DNA from: Gnetum montanum
Taxonomy: Eukaryota > Streptophyta > Gnetopsida > Gnetales > Gnetaceae
Length of the DNA: 64,000 bases
Direction of reading: 5' to 3'
NCBI GenBank assembly: GCA_015680685.1
Contig: MNCI01018361.1
Coordinates: 159,893 to 223,892, forward strand
Shown: positions 33,554 to 47,622 of the stretch, piece by piece
Numbering within the stretch: the first letter of the stretch is position 1
Layout of the letters: each line of letters opens with the position of its first letter
Notes under the pieces: model-generated
The model's input: the letters and a program-made list of their open reading frames with translations, nothing else
Told to the model about the DNA's origin: nothing
The model's database searches: none
Translations under genes and position numbers: made by a program

Positions 33554-33700
33554 TTCTTAATATAATTTAATTATCTTTTGCTTCCAAAAAATACACATTA
33601 GGAATATATAACTAATAAGAGTAACCTTACAATAAACAATGCATTCAAAATAGAGCTTTATCAAGAAATATGTATATCTTCACTAGTTGATATTATGAAT

Positions 33701-34587
33701 TGATAAAACATTTTATATTGAGGACTACAATATCGTATCTATGATATTGTAGACGTAATATCATAGCTCTACATACATAATCATAGATACAATGTAGTGC
33801 ACCATTGTCATGCCTATAAATACTAACCCACCATTGCATCAAAACAAGTTTTTACTTGACACTTATCGAATTTCTTGCAATTTGTTTTCTCAAATTTCAA
33901 GTTAGTGTGAATGCCCAAAGTATGATGATAGTTGTATGGAATCTTTATTTTAGTGGATTATTCCTAGACATAATTCATGAATAGAAATAAAGATCAGGAT
34001 TATTCTTCATCATTACAACATATTACTTAACATAGATTTCCTTTTCCATAATGTTTTATTTTACCTTTATTAAATCATTTACATTTTCTAAGTCATTTAC
34101 TATTCTAATGCTTATTAGTAAGGCAGAATAAGTGTAATTGGTTCTAGGCATAAAGTGTAATTATTTAATAACCCAGTGGTGACTTTACTTAATTCACTCA
34201 ATAGAGTGAAGTTACTTAGTAATCCCTGTAACACTTACATTAACCCAAGATGTACGAAGTTACTTAGTAATCCCTGTAACACTTACATTAACCTAGGATG
34301 TACGAAGAACCAAGAATGAATACTTATCACAATAGGATAGAATATATTTCCATTTCTATTATACTTAGCATACTTAAAACCAAAATAATATCAATTTATC
34401 ATATACCTCACTAAGAGTTAAACCATAAGTTTTGAGCCTTACTAACCATAAGTGTGAAAAAAACAATCATGAACTCGCTCTCATCTCACTAGTATATTTC
34501 CATTTTTCATTCATGGATTATGATTTGTTCATGCATGCACACTTGTGACTTGTATGCTTGAGTGTTGGAATATCCAACCACTTATCA
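33701..34587 (+). repeat. 5' LTR of element A
   Basis: 887 bp, start TGATAAAAC, end ACTTATCA. A TATAAATA box lies at about 33815. It holds a tandem pair around GAAGTTACTTAGTAATCCCTGTAAC at about 34207 and 34256. Confidence 0.88.
34207..34306 (+). repeat. Tandem duplication of about 49-50 bp in the 5' LTR of A
   Basis: The unit from GAAGTTACTTAGTAATCC to AGGATGTAC is present twice in a row, nearly identical (34207-34255, 34256-34304). The 3' LTR has only one such unit (about 51855), so it arose after insertion or reflects a different parent. Confidence 0.75.
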
Positions 34588-34588
34588 T

Positions 34589-34605
34589 TGGTGTTATTGC
34601 AAAGG
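34589..34605 (+). other. Decayed primer binding site of element A (tRNA-Asp)
   Basis: TGGTGTTATTGCAAAGG against the intact TGGCGCCGTTGCCGGGG in C. Nearly all changes are C to T or G to A, the expected decay of methylated cytosines. Confidence 0.7.
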
Positions 34606-34739
34606 ATGTATTAATGTTTACTAGTTAGTTAATTTTTCATACTTTGTTGTATCAAATATCACAAAGTATATCTTTTATACATAGAATAATTTTTCAAAAC
34701 ATACACACACTTAAGTGTCAAACAAATTAAAATTAGTTC

Positions 34740-36350
34740 TATAATTAAAATAAAATCTCCACCTATTATCGATCTTAATGAAATTGATGACAGAGATTAT
34801 AATGAAGAAGATTGGAGTGCACCCATGCAAATAAGAATTTCATATGCTCATACTAACCCTTATTATTCTCATTTCACATTCATTTTCCACTAGGATGAAT
34901 AACTCAAATGAAGAGACTTATAGGGTAATATTATCTTATCACCAAAATGTTTAGTACCATCAATGCTTCAAGTAGCCCTCATGAGATTGAATCTTGGCCA
35001 TGTACAAGAAGGATATCAAGTTATAAAAAATATGACTAAGCCATATCAACCAACAAAGGCTCAAGCAAGAAGGGATGCTATTATGAAGACAAGATATGAG
35101 CAAGATAAACAAAATAAAGCACTACAAATAATTATCCTTGAAGAAAAAGAAGATGTTCCATCTTAAGCTGAAAAGTCCTATCATACTCACAAATCTCATT
35201 TCTAGACACTAGTAATATGCACTAAAGATCCTGTAAAAATAAAGCTACATTCATCTCTTACAAAAACTCCTAGAAGAGATCAAAAGGACTCCTAAATTAG
35301 AAAAATGTAAGGTCTAAAACCTCCAACAAATCCAAAAGAGATAAATCAGGGAGTCATAAAAGGAGAACTAGCTAGTACCATTTTCCAACTCCCCCAACTT
35401 ATCAACAGATTTTGATAGAAGGGAACAAAAAATAAGGGATCACTATGGGGAAAGAAGAAGAGATCATGGGAGACATGCAAACAAAAGAAGACATCATAAT
35501 ATAGAAGATGATGATGATGAAGAAAGAGAGGAAAGAATAATAAATCAAATAAGAGAGCATCATGAGCATCAAAGGGATCATCACTACAATAGACCTTATG
35601 AATCCAAAGACTATGAAGAACTCCTATTAGCCACTTGCAATATGATTAATATCAAGGAAGTAATGTATATTCCTACCAAGTATTTAAGGGGTAGTCACAT
35701 CAAGCAACTTAACATGAATAATATCCCAAAACTTGAAGGTAGATATAATGTAGATCCATAACATCACCACCAAACCTTCCATGATGCTTGTGCCCTATAA
35801 AACATAGAGAATGATTGGTAGAAATTAAAGTTATTTTCTAAAACACTTATAAAGAAATCATAGAGCTAGTACATATCCTTATAACTAGAATTAATTTAAA
35901 CATGGATTATCATGCTAAATCTTTTTAATGACAAATACTAAACTTATTCTAGTATATCAAACTTAAGAAAATAGATCTAGGAATGGAAGCAAGCAACACA
36001 TGAATCCCTTAATGCGGTAATGAATAGATAATACTCATTATTACATAGATGTCCATGCCATTTATTTTCTTAAAGGGAACAACTACAACACATCATCAAT
36101 GAGCTAAGAAACAAAACAAGAGAAACCCTTGGATTATATGCCCAAGGTAGATTATCTAATATGACAACTCATCAAATCCAAAGGTTAATAGACCAGGTGG
36201 TAAAAAAAGAAGGAAAACTACAAAAAAGGGAATTAGCTAGGGAATATAATAGAGACTCATCTATCAAAAAGAAAGATGTAAGGATATGCAAAATACAAAA
36301 ATAAGAAACATTAGAAGATGCAATATAGTGGAAGACTATACCTATCTAAA
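34740..36350 (+). pseudogene. Gag of element A
   Basis: N-terminal DYNEEDWS near 34795, then a basic region (34963-35166). The Gag core lies at 35640-36240: IPKLEGRYNVDP near 35729, KLKLFSKTLI near 35827, HESLNAVMNR..YSLLHRC near 36000 and NKTRETLGLYAQGRL near 36113. The same landmarks are in C (60129-60600: FPKF.GGYDLD, KLKLFPTTLV, HEPLDMALERYYSLLNKC, NETRETLGMYASGQL). This is the retrotransposon Gag domain, which would form the virus-like particle. It has many stops. Confidence 0.8.
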
Positions 36351-37199
36351 AATTAGTCAATGATACTGCAAAAAAAGGTAGAGAAAATGTGGAATTTAGT
36401 AGATGAGAAATTCACTACAACTATTAAGATAGTTGAGGAGAAAATTGCACAAGCCTTCAATAGAAATAAGGATAGAAAGAAGAAAAGGAATAATGAACAT
36501 GAAAACTATAAAAATAAAGGGAAAGTTGCTATGGATAGAGGAAGTAATGGACTCAAGCTCAAAAGATGATGCAAGTTGGAAAGTATGCCAATAAAAATAT
36601 CTTAAGGGATGTTGTCTTGTCATGGCTCACTTATAAGAGTCTGAGGCATATGTACTTAATCTAAAGTTTGTTAAGAAAAAAATGCCTAGGTGATTACTAT
36701 ATCTACAAGGTAATTTCAGATAATCCTACCAACAACTTTACATCAAGTCGGACTTATTCTCAATTTCAAGAACAATACCAGTAATAGTAAAAACATCCAT
36801 AGTCATGGGAAATGCCACTGCCAAGGTAATAGTATCCATATAGACAAATGGATCCCTATTGATACTATGTACAATGTCCAATATCTTCTAGAAGTACTTT
36901 TGTTTAAACTTCCTTTCTCTACTATCCACCCAAATACCATAGATCCATAACCTCACACATGGATCTTTATCCTTATATGTCTTAACCAACATCAAGTCTT
37001 TCTCATCAAGCTCCTAATCCATTACCACTAGTACCACTGCTAGTAATGTAAAGGAAATTGCCAACACACAATAGCAAAAGAGTGCTACTAGGGCAATCAC
37101 CATACAAGAGGATATTATGATAAGTAAACCAAGATCTAAGAAATGTTCCTTCTTTAGGACAAGTCCAGAAAATGTTCAAAGCATGAAAACTTCATCTAA

Positions 37200-40100
37200 C
37201 CCTATTCTATCTACATAAAATCCTCAAAAGAACATTATGCTTTTGATACCAACAGAAAAGAACTTGAACATTTTCATGCTTACATAGATAATAACACATT
37301 GGATAAAGGTAGGAGCACATCCTAAGAAAAGAATAAATGTAGGAATTCCTTTATTCTATCTCCAAATAGTAGGATATAAATCTTTCAAGGCTCTACTAGA
37401 TTCTAGGTTAAGAGTGAATCTTATCTCTTAAGACATGTACAAAGCCTAAAATCTACCTCCATTGAAAAAAAGAAACATCCTACTAGAGTTGGCTAACCAA
37501 TCTATTGTAGTTTCACTTAGACAACTGGAATACATGATAACTACCATAAGTAGCTAGTCTTATCATGTTGATCTTCTAATTATCCATGGGGAAAAAATAA
37601 AGATGAATTCCCTATTATCATGAAAATAACATGACTTAGCACTATGGATGCTAAGCTAGGAATCAAAGATTTATCCTTGGAAATTTTCAAGGAAGATAAA
37701 GCCAAAATCATTTAGACGTGGAAAGTTCCATGTATTACATACATCAATAATGGGTGCAATTATGTGTAGAAAGTCTAGGCAATAAGACAAGATATCATCA
37801 CAATATGTAATAAATGTGTTGAAGACATGTATACAACAATGTATGCATGCAGCAATCACAAGACAAGAAGGCACCCAGTGGCTGATTAATGAAGAAGAAT
37901 TAGAATCCAACATATGCATGGAACTAGTTGATCAAATTATAAGTGCCTACATTGAAGAAACAGATAAATTGAAAAAGATATGAAGATAACCTTCCTACAT
38001 GAAGTCACAATAAAATAATGACATTGAATAGGAAAAATTATATATACTAGAAAAATATGAACCAAAACCACTAGAACTAAAGGCCTTACCAGATGCACTT
38101 CAATATGTCTTTCTTAATAACAAAAAACCAATAATCATAAATGTTAATCTTAATATAGAACAAAAGAAAAAATTATTGGAACTGGTAAACAAATGACCAA
38201 CTACATTCGCATGGTCCTATGATGAGATCACTAACATCAATCCATGCATCTATTAACATCGAATCTACATTGATCAACCTATTACACCACATCATCAACA
38301 TTAATGAAGATTGAACCTAAAGCTCAAAGAAGTTATCAAATAGAAGCTAGAAAAGTTATTAAAAATAGGGTTCATGTATCCTATCAAAAAAATTGAATGG
38401 GGTAATCCATTGGTCATTGTCCCAATTGAGGCTGGAAACTAGAGGGTTTATATAGACTTTCAACTAATGAACATGGAAACATTTAAAAGTGATTTCCATT
38501 TGACATTAGTTGATCAAGTTTTGGATACCATTGTGAGACATCAATAATACAACTTTTTGGATAGATATAATGGATACAATTAAAGCTATATCACACTGGA
38601 AGATCAAGAGAAAATGACATTCACTAATTTGTGGGAAATGTTCACAGATAGGAAAATGTCATTTGGCCTATGTAATGCTTCTATCACATTCCAAAGACTT
38701 GTTCTTAGTATCTTCCAAAAATAGATTGGTAATAAATTTGAAGTATTTATGGATGATTTCTCTACATACAAGTTTAAATTCAAACAAGCTTTGGATCGCT
38801 TAGAGCATGTCTTGAAATGATGTGTTGAAACAAATTTGAAGTTCAATTAGCATACGAGTGACTTAATGGTCTAAGATGGAATACTTTTAGGACACAAGAT
38901 ATCATACAACAGGATCCTAGTAGATCTAGATAAGATTAGAGTCATCCAAAACATTACCCAAAGGTCATAAATAGTTAAGGATGTTCAATCATTCCATGGC
39001 CATATAGGGTACTATAGAAGATTTATTCAAGATTTTTTAAAGATTCCAAAGCTACTTGTTGAACTAACAAGAAAACATACACCATTCCAATGGTTCGAAT
39101 AACGTGAGAAGGCATTCAAGAGCCTAAAGCAAAAACTAATTGAGACACCATTTATCTAAGCTCTAGATTAGTCCAAGCCCTTACACATCATGACTAATGC
39201 TTCAAACTATGTAATAGGAGTATTGTTAACTCAACTTAATGATCAAAAATAACCATACTACATACAATGTAGCAGTAGTATTACCAAATCATAATTAACT
39301 ATACCACTGCAAAAATGAAGCTTATGGCTTAGGTATATGCACTTGAAAAATTTAGACATTATGTGCTCAGATATTTCATTTATGTTCATACAAACCACAA
39401 TTTAATTAGATTTTTAAAGAACAAACCAACGATAAGGCCAAGAATGATAAGATGGCTAATCATTACTACAAGAGTTTGACATAACAATGATTGATAGGAA
39501 AGGAATCAAAAATGTTGTAGCTAATCACATGTCAAGATTAAGATGGAATCCTTAAAAAAATAAAGAATTATTATCAAACCAATTTGTTGATAAAAAATTA
39601 CTCACAAAGGTAGCAATGGTTGTAGATATAGCAACAAAGTCATGGATTATTGATTACATGATATATCTAACTACATAAGAATTTCCTACTGAATGAGATA
39701 AAAAGAAAAAAGAACAATTTCTTCATAAAGTAAAACACTACATGGAAATTAAGGGGAATCTTTCTAAGATATGTGTAGATGGCTTCATATAATGGTATGT
39801 TTTAGAAGAGAATCAACAACACATTCTACAAGATGCACATGAAGGATGATGTGATGATCCTAACATAGGATAATGAATAGTACTAAAATTAATGATGGCA
39901 AGTTAATTCTGGTCAATCACATTTAGGGATGCACATCAATTTATACAATCTTATGAAAGATGCTAGAGGGATGGAAGACTAACAACTAAAAATAAAGAGC
40001 CATAATAGTGGATACAACCATTGGAACCATTTGACTTTTGCGGAATTGACTTTATGGGGTCCATCATACCAATGTCAAATGGGAAGTCGTATATTGTAGT

Positions 40101-40900
40101 GACTGTTGATTACTATACTAAGAGGGTAGAAGTAGATGCAATTAAATATTTCATAACCATAGTAACTGAAAAATTCTTTCAACAACATGTGATGAATAGA
40201 TTTGAAGTATCATGGATGTTAATATCTTACAACAAACTCATTTCACCATAGCTACATTCAAGAAGTTAATGCAACTTAGGATCAATCATAAACTAACTAC
40301 ACCTTATCACTCCCAAGTAAATGGACAAGTTGAAGTAACTAACAAAGAGATTACACAAATATTAACTACAACTATTATTAGATATAGGAAGGACTGAAGC
40401 ACTAAACTTAATGATGCTCTATGCGCATACCGATCAACTTGGAAACTTTCTATAGGATATTCACCATATGATTTAGTTTATGGAAAATTACCTACTTTGT
40501 CGATTCAACCACTTGTACACTTGACCTAGATTTAGACTTAGCCCAAAAGAAATGATTAATGAATCTTAATTTCTTAGATGAAAATTAATTAGTAGCTCAA
40601 ATGAGTAAGGAAATTCATAAAAATTATTCCAAACATTGACATGACGCCAAGATTAGATAAGCTTCTATTAAGGCTAAAGATAGGGTCCTCTATTATAACC
40701 CAAACCATGTCCTCCAAAAGACGAAGATCCAAAAATTATGGGAAGGACTCTATATCGTTCATGCTACAGATCAATTAGGTGCCATGCAAATTAACCATCT
40801 AACTGATCCACAAAAGTTAATCCTTGTCAATATTCAACAAGTCAAACCATTCCATGAGTTTCCTTCCTCCAAAGATTCTACCTTGAATATTGGACCATTC
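37200..40900 (+). pseudogene. Pol of element A: protease, RT, RNase H, integrase
   Basis: Protease LLDS at 37393-37404, in FKALLDSRLRVNLIS. RT from about 38300: GFMYPIKKIEWGNPLV (near 38371), MSFGLCNAS.TFQR near 38656, catalytic box FMDDF at 38756-38770, LLGHKI near 38886. RNase H has TNAS near 39192. Integrase has FDFCGIDFMGSI near 40030 with the first Asp, VTVDYYTKRVE near 40103, and a C-terminal part to about 40900. Order protease-RT-RNase H-integrase defines Ty3/gypsy. No chromodomain is seen. Stops and frameshifts are frequent, so it is inactive, but it is the only gypsy pol in the window. Confidence 0.88.
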
Positions 40901-42459
40901 ACTTCATGTTCGATTTTCCAAATTTCTACTTTATATAATAATTGTAGGGATGTTAGGCACTAAACACTCTTTTTACATGTTTTTCATAATTTTCTAATTT
41001 TTACCATTTTCTACATTCTTTAATATCTTTTCTATTCTTTCATGTTTTCATATTTCTTATCATTTTTCATTCTTTAATATCTTTCAAATTCTTTATACAG
41101 TTTTCTATTATTACCTATTTCTCATTCTTTTATATTTTTATCATTTCTGATGTACATATTTTTGTTGATCTTTCTAATAAATGTAAAGAAATAAATAAGA
41201 TGTAACTAAAACAATAAGAATTTCACCCTATGTTATAAAATCACCAAAGGATTAATTGTATATATAGTAAAACCACATAATCAATCCACTAATTTCCAAT
41301 AAATAAGAGGTTCTTACCATGGACATAATGACATTCTTCCACAATAAAACTAAAATAAACTTGTGATCATTATTCTTGGATGGAAAAGTGAAGAACCGAG
41401 AGGAAATGAATTGGATGTTATATCCATGGAATTTGTGGATTCTTTAAGGCTACCACTAAAAGTCTTCTTATGCTATTAATTTGTATTATTTCCTTAAATT
41501 CTAATGAAAAATGCAAGCATATTCTAAAATAAGTACTACCTTACCATGTCACTAGAAAAACATGTTACCCATGCTTGAAGGCACTCTCCTATCCAATGGT
41601 CAAATCTCCTTTAAAATAAGCTATGTAGTTAATAAATTTCTTTCTAGCACTTCACTGCCAAGTAATGATATTTCTTGCAATTGTGATAGTCTTATCGTTA
41701 TTAGTTTTGGGATGATACAATGCAATGTTATTGGTAAGTGGTATGGATTAGGTTTGGATCTTGAATGGAAAGGCTAATGATTATTTTAATGATGCATTAC
41801 ACATAGAATTCATTATGCCTATGGTAAGACACATCATGTTTCATTTTCTATAATCCCTACTATTACCATTTTACCTTACTATTATATAATTTGATGGTTT
41901 TGTATAATATAGTGTTATTTTCTTATTGAGGCAATACTAACATGTGCATTTTGAAAGATGGGTGTGATTTACATCCAACTCCTTGAGTGCCCAAGGACAC
42001 TTGTAGGCCTATTTATATAATGACATTAAGGGCAAGAGCTTACTTTGGGGAGGACCCACTTGTATAACTCTTGTGTTTCATACTTGATAACTAATTCCAC
42101 ATCCTCTAGTACCTCCTAAATACTTAAGCAATCATTGTTATTTCCTTATATAATCATACTCATTTATAAGTTCAAAACTTTTGATCACCTAACTTCTAAA
42201 ATTTTAGTTGAATTACCTTGCCCAAAATACTTCTTTTACATACTCTTCATGATAAATTCTTATATTATAGGCATCATATCTAATCAAGAATCCTTTGGAA
42301 CTATTGGCACATTTGGCCATTTCATGAAGTAGGCTTAAATTAGTTGAGAATTTTTGAAGAAGTAGCTAAATTTTTAGTTTGAGAGGAAGAGAATAAGTGC
42401 ACAAAAGGCATTCTCTTATTTTAAAATATTGGAGCACCATTTCTATAGCAAGCTTACAC
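40901..42459 (+). mobile_element. Family spacer of element A
   Basis: T-rich start (40960-41160), then blocks shared with B, C, D and E: ACATGTTACCCATGCTTGAAGGCA near 41570 and TACTTTGGGGAGGACCCACTTGTATAA near 42050. It is noncoding. In the pol-less members this spacer follows gag directly. Confidence 0.75.
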
Positions 42460-43041
42460 AGCCCTGTTGATAAGTACAAAATTATCAATGTGTTGTTCTA
42501 CCTTTATAATTCTCTAGGATTTAATTCTCTTGGATTTACAAATGAATAACCTGATAATTGCAAGTTCAGCAGTCTGGTGCAGGGTGAAGTTATTTCTCCT
42601 GTGAAATTCAAGAATATATTGTCTAAAATTTCAAGGCTGAGCAAGATATTTTTCTCTGTAAGAAAGATGTTTTTCTCTGCAATAGAAAGGAAAAAGTGGA
42701 AGATTACAAAATGAAGGAGGTGCTCTGCATTATTGTAAGAGATCATGGTAGTATAGAAACCCATTATCCCATAGCACAATTTCAAATAATGCACACTGCA
42801 AAAATAAACATTCATATAGAAAGGCAGAAACAGGATTGTTCAAGGGTTGCCCCAGCATTTTGCCACTGGAATCCCCATTCTCTGTGACCATTGCTGTCCT
42901 GAAAAATATAAGAATATAAAAACAAAAATCTGCAGTGACAAGAAGCCAAAGAGGGCCTTCAAAATGGCACTGCACAAAAACACAGAAACAGAAAACGAAA
43001 TGCTTACACAACAATAAAAATATAGCCAAAAGCTGATAGCA

Positions 43042-43329
43042 TTTCTATCATCTAGCATCATGCAAACATTTTTCTGAAGTATGCTGGGCAATGGGCCAAT
43101 GATCAGTGGTATGTGGCACCGTCAGTACAGGAAAACCGTTACAAAATTCTACAGACATTCTGTTAAACACTTGTTGCACAAACTCCGTTTCTCCAGTACT
43201 CAACGACGGAGCCGTTGCTAACTGCAGAGATGGCGGCAACACAAGTGGAGAAGATGTCTCAGCTACCAGCAAACCGTGCACCGAATCGGTTCCAGCCGCT
43301 GCAAAATTTTTGGAAGATGCAACTTCCAT
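43042..43329 (-). CDS. Hypothetical exon-like ORF in foreign segment
   Basis: A minus-strand ORF starting MEVASSKNFAAAGTDSV, Ser/Thr/Pro-rich, about 95 codons to the stop. CpG density and GC content are clearly higher than in the decayed elements around it, as in an exon or a recent arrival. A GT at about 43120 could be a splice donor, with candidate acceptors (TTTTTCAG near 42903, TTTTTGCAG near 42803) downstream. The plus strand is also open over 43106-43441, so the strand is not certain. I recognise no family. Confidence 0.35.
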
Positions 43330-44168
43330 TACGAATTCAACGGAGGTGTGGCCGCACTTTGCAGAAGCTCGTCAAGTAAAATCAGCATTTGGCCGGATAA
43401 TGAAGCGCCTTTGTCATAAATATTTCAAAGGTTCTTATTAATATTTTTTATAAATACGGTTTCAATTAAAGGTGGAATGCCTCGTTGATGGAACGCCTCG
43501 TTTATAAGCCGACTTGTTTACCCAAGGCCGTTGTGGAGTCGATGAGAATAATATTTTGATAAAGAGCAAAGGAAACGTATGAAGACTATGAAGTACTCTC
43601 CAAATTATTTCATAGCATGGCCAAGGAGAGACAGATGATCAAATTGTATATTGTTCCTAAATATATATATAAAGCTATTTCCTAAAAATGGGTTTATGGA
43701 TATTTCCAACTATAGCTTTTATTTATATAATTGGAACTTTATGTGGAAGTTGTAACTTCCTAGCCTTAATCCATGATGTTTGTAACCACTACCAAGTACA
43801 CTTGTTAGATGCAGCATTTTTATCTCTTTTATGGTTACAACCACCCAAAATTGTTGTAACTTACCTAACTTGTTGGGCAAGTAACCTCCTAGCTTGTATG
43901 CCAAGTATTTTTTTTGATTGGATAATCCAATTACTTGGGAGAAAAGTTAGGTGAGATATTTTTGAGATATTTTTGGGATATTTTTAAGTTGTAACTTCCC
44001 TACCTACCTTGGAACCCTATAAAAAGGCTTCAAGGGGGGACATCAAAGAGGGGAAAAAAAGAGGAATCACTTCTCACATCACACTTGAAGTCTTGGAAGA
44101 TTTGTAAAGAAGATTTCATAGAAGATGGCTTGCTAGAATAAAGATTTCAGCCTCTTTGTCATGGTCCT

Positions 44169-44456
44169 NNNNNNNNNNNNNNNNNNNNNNNNNNNNNNNN
44201 NNNNNNNNNNNNNNNNNNNNNNNNNNNNNNNNNNNNNNNNNNNNNNNNNNNNNNNNNNNNNNNNNNNNNNNNNNNNNNNNNNNNNNNNNNNNNNNNNNNN
44301 NNNNNNNNNNNNNNNNNNNNNNNNNNNNNNNNNNNNNNNNNNNNNNNNNNNNNNNNNNNNNNNNNNNNNNNNNNNNNNNNNNNNNNNNNNNNNNNNNNNN
44401 NNNNNNNNNNNNNNNNNNNNNNNNNNNNNNNNNNNNNNNNNNNNNNNNNNNNNNNN
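44169..44456. other. Assembly gap (288 N)
   Basis: A run of unknown bases. ORFs running across it are meaningless. Confidence 1.
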
Positions 44457-45758
44457 GGATAGCTTTATTGCGAAGTGTTTACTCGTGTCATTTTACCTTG
44501 TTTAAATATTTGAGGTCTACACAAATCTGCTTTCTTTTCTTTTCTGCTTATTTCCATTGAATCTTTCTCTATTTATAGTTTTCTTGTGGAACTATCTCTT
44601 TCTCTGGGGAAAATTAGGAGTAGATTGCGGAATTTTATTTGTTACAAGTAGGTATTATAAGGACCGTGTAGACTAGGCAGTTGAACAAAATAGGAAATTT
44701 TCAAGAACTCACAGTACTTGGCAAAGTGGGCTGAATCTCTTTAAAGTAAGTCATTTGTAGTTCACACACAACGCAATTGTTACATTTTACACAACCACAT
44801 GCTGCAACAGCACACACAGATACTCACATTAACTACTGAGTTTATTTGGAGGTATCTGGGCCTTAGTGTTGCCAGAGACCAGCAGGCACCTAAATCCTGT
44901 TCAAGGACACTCGTTGGCAGTCGCGTCCCAAACGGTCGCCAATAGGAACTTTGTAATCTAAATTAAAAATAAAATTTATAATAAAGAATGATTTTGATCG
45001 AAAATTCAAATATGATGAAGGATTATGTACTGTTAGAAAATTTTTTGGAACTTTTTGATAATCTTAAATTTTCTTATGATTGAAAATGCTACCAAAGAGA
45101 ATTGAAGCTAGAGGACCATCACAACCAAGGGAGAAGAGATCCATAGAAAGAGGTAGAGGACGAGGTCTAAAACAAACTCTTCCTATGGAGAAAAAGGCAT
45201 AATCATATAGCATCCATCATCCACACCTACAATAGGACAATCTATGCAAGTAGAAGTTGATGCACCACCAACTCCAAAACAAGGACAACATCTAGCACTC
45301 TCCAATGAATGTCTCTAGGTCATTCAAAAGAACTCTATCTTGTCCACTATTATAGTAGAACTCGATTTTGGTCCATTCATGAAGTTTGCACCTGAGAAGA
45401 TTCATGAACAACTTTAAACCTCTCCTTTATGGTCCACCATTTCAAGTAATAATGAATGGTACTTGTGAGAAGTCTACTAATTTTGAAAAAATAAATAGGA
45501 TGATGCCATAGTAAAAATTAAGGGAGTCATAGTGCTCCATAGAAGCAATTACAAATGTATTGAATATACCAAATATCGATGCCAACATACCTCAAATATC
45601 CATAAGGTTTGACACAAATGCAAGGAATTTTTGTTTACATAAGGCATATTGATTTGAAAAGAAATATTGCAAATCATCTACTACTGAGAAGATTCACTTC
45701 AAGATTGAAACATACCACATCCTTCTAATAATAAAGCTCAATTGAATTTCCATCTATG

Positions 45759-47226
45759 TATTGATGCCAACATATCCCATGCTAGGCATGGGGCCATGAT
45801 CCACAAGTCTAATCCCTTGGCACTAAGCACAAAGAGAGTTAATTTGTACAAGCATGTCTTGGGGCCCAATTCATAATGGCAAGCTTATGGTAATGGTTAT
45901 GTTGCCACGTCATGATGGCATGGATGTAACGGCTACAAAGGCAACATAACTGACAGTGCTAGTGTCAGGAATTACTTGCGTTATAAGAGTTACATTGGTG
46001 GTAACTGATAGTGGTGGAGAACATGATGGGAGTTATGTCTAGGTGGTGCCAGGAGTTACATGCAATGGTGGCATAACCAACAACATGATAGTCCCCGGCA
46101 TTATGGAAGTTGCATAATGGCTTGGGTGGTGGATGTAACTAACATAAGACATGGTCATTTAAACATCCAAATGAGTGGCTATAAAAGGGGAGGAGTAGAG
46201 ATCGTGGGGAATTATTCAGGAGGATAGTAGATGATGTTTTTTTCTTTTAGATGTTGCCGTAGGTAGCCTTCTCTCTCAACTTGGGCAGCAAACACATGGT
46301 AGGTGACGCTAGGGCATCAACATGCATTGGTAGAAGTGCAACAAGTGCACATAGATAACACATGAGCAGCAGTAGTCTCTCTATGTGGCATGCATCAGAA
46401 GCTCTCCCTGCTCCAAAATCAAGGGCTCAGAAATTAGCAAGTTGCAAATTTTTTTCCTTTTTTTGCTTGCATCTTAGTGGGGTAGCCTTCTCTTTTTCCC
46501 AAGGTCACTGAAAACACATGCGGCATAGTGCAAGCGTAGTGACTACAACAAATGGCACAATAGCAATGAACAGCAATGACAGGCATGAGCATTGGAAACA
46601 ACAGCTTTGAACAACACATAGGGGTAGACTAATGATAGGCACAGGTGTCAATAGTAGAAGCAATGCGGGGTTCCTATCAGTGGCTCATTTAACAACCAAC
46701 AAGCTAGATAGTCTATGACAATGGCTAATGACGAGCTATCAGTAATCAACACAATAGCACGATGTCTATCTATCAACAACGGGAAATGTTCTCTCTCTCC
46801 ATGCATAATAGATGGTGGCAATTGTTGTTATGCATTAGAGACATGTCTGAAGCACACAAAGAAGACAGCTAGATCTAGCAACCTCCTCTCTCTCTTGTAA
46901 TAGCATTGGCAGCAATCAGGCTTTTTTTGCCTATCAGTGAGCATCATCAATAGCAATGGACTAACAATAGTAGTAGGGGACCAAGGAAAATTTAATTTTC
47001 TGTAGTTAACTATTGTATTTGCATTAAGTCTTGGAATTCAACATTATTGTCAATTTAAATTTGATAAATTTCAATTTAATTTGCCTTTTTTTCCAACATC
47101 ACATAGCCCTCTCTAGTTAAGACTATTCTCGAGTTTTCGTACCCATGTGGGAGGTGCCCTAGGTAATAGTCTACTCAAACAAGTTTTTTCCTAAGTGTTT
47201 GTGTATCCAAAATTTATGCATCAACA
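45759..47226 (+). repeat. 5' LTR of element F
   Basis: It pairs with 47623-49026, e.g. CATGCTAGGCATGGGGCCATG in both. It includes the GT-rich stretch with repeated GGTGGTG/GTTAC motifs (45940-46130). Confidence 0.92.
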
Positions 47227-47622
47227 TCTTTTTGGTGCTAAAAAGAAGGCCATTTTTCCAACCTTTGTTTTTCCATTTTCTAAAATTTTAATTTTTCTTG
47301 TCATTTTTCTTATTCTTGATCCTATTTTTTTCCCATTTCATAACTATTATTTCTCCTAAATTTTATTTTCTTGTACTTCCTATTAAAAACTCCTATCTCC
47401 AAACCCTTTATTTTCTACATTTTCTTTGAAAAATTAATGCTTCCTATTTTCTGAATATTATCATTGTCATTACCATAATCCTAAACCTTCATTTCCTAGT
47501 TCTAATTTTAATAGTCCTTACCTATGTTCTGACTTTGTCCTGTATCTTTTGCATCTCCTTTTAAGATTTCTATAGTTGTGTTGTTCCTTGCATTGCATGC
47601 AATTTCTAGTTAGGGAACTAAG
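47227..47622 (+). other. Interior of element F
   Basis: 396 bp, T-rich, no ORF. TGGTGCTAAAAAGAAGG at 47233-47249 is a candidate primer site for an unidentified tRNA. AGTTAGGGAACTAAG before the second LTR is a weak polypurine candidate. Confidence 0.7.

Larger units (their letters stand above)
42460..44960. mobile_element. Foreign segment inside element A, origin unknown, with assembly gap
   Basis: It is absent from the corresponding place in B and C, where the spacer leads straight to the extra ORF. It has an exon-like, CpG-rich part (43090-43420), a promoter-like stretch with TATAAAAA at 44018-44025, a gap (44169-44456) and an unrecognised tail to about 44960. Exact edges and target duplications are not resolved. 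It may be a transposon with captured gene sequence. Confidence 0.5.

Noticed and set aside
44156-44560. ORFs spanning the N run
   Set aside because: They consist mainly of unknown residues and carry no information.
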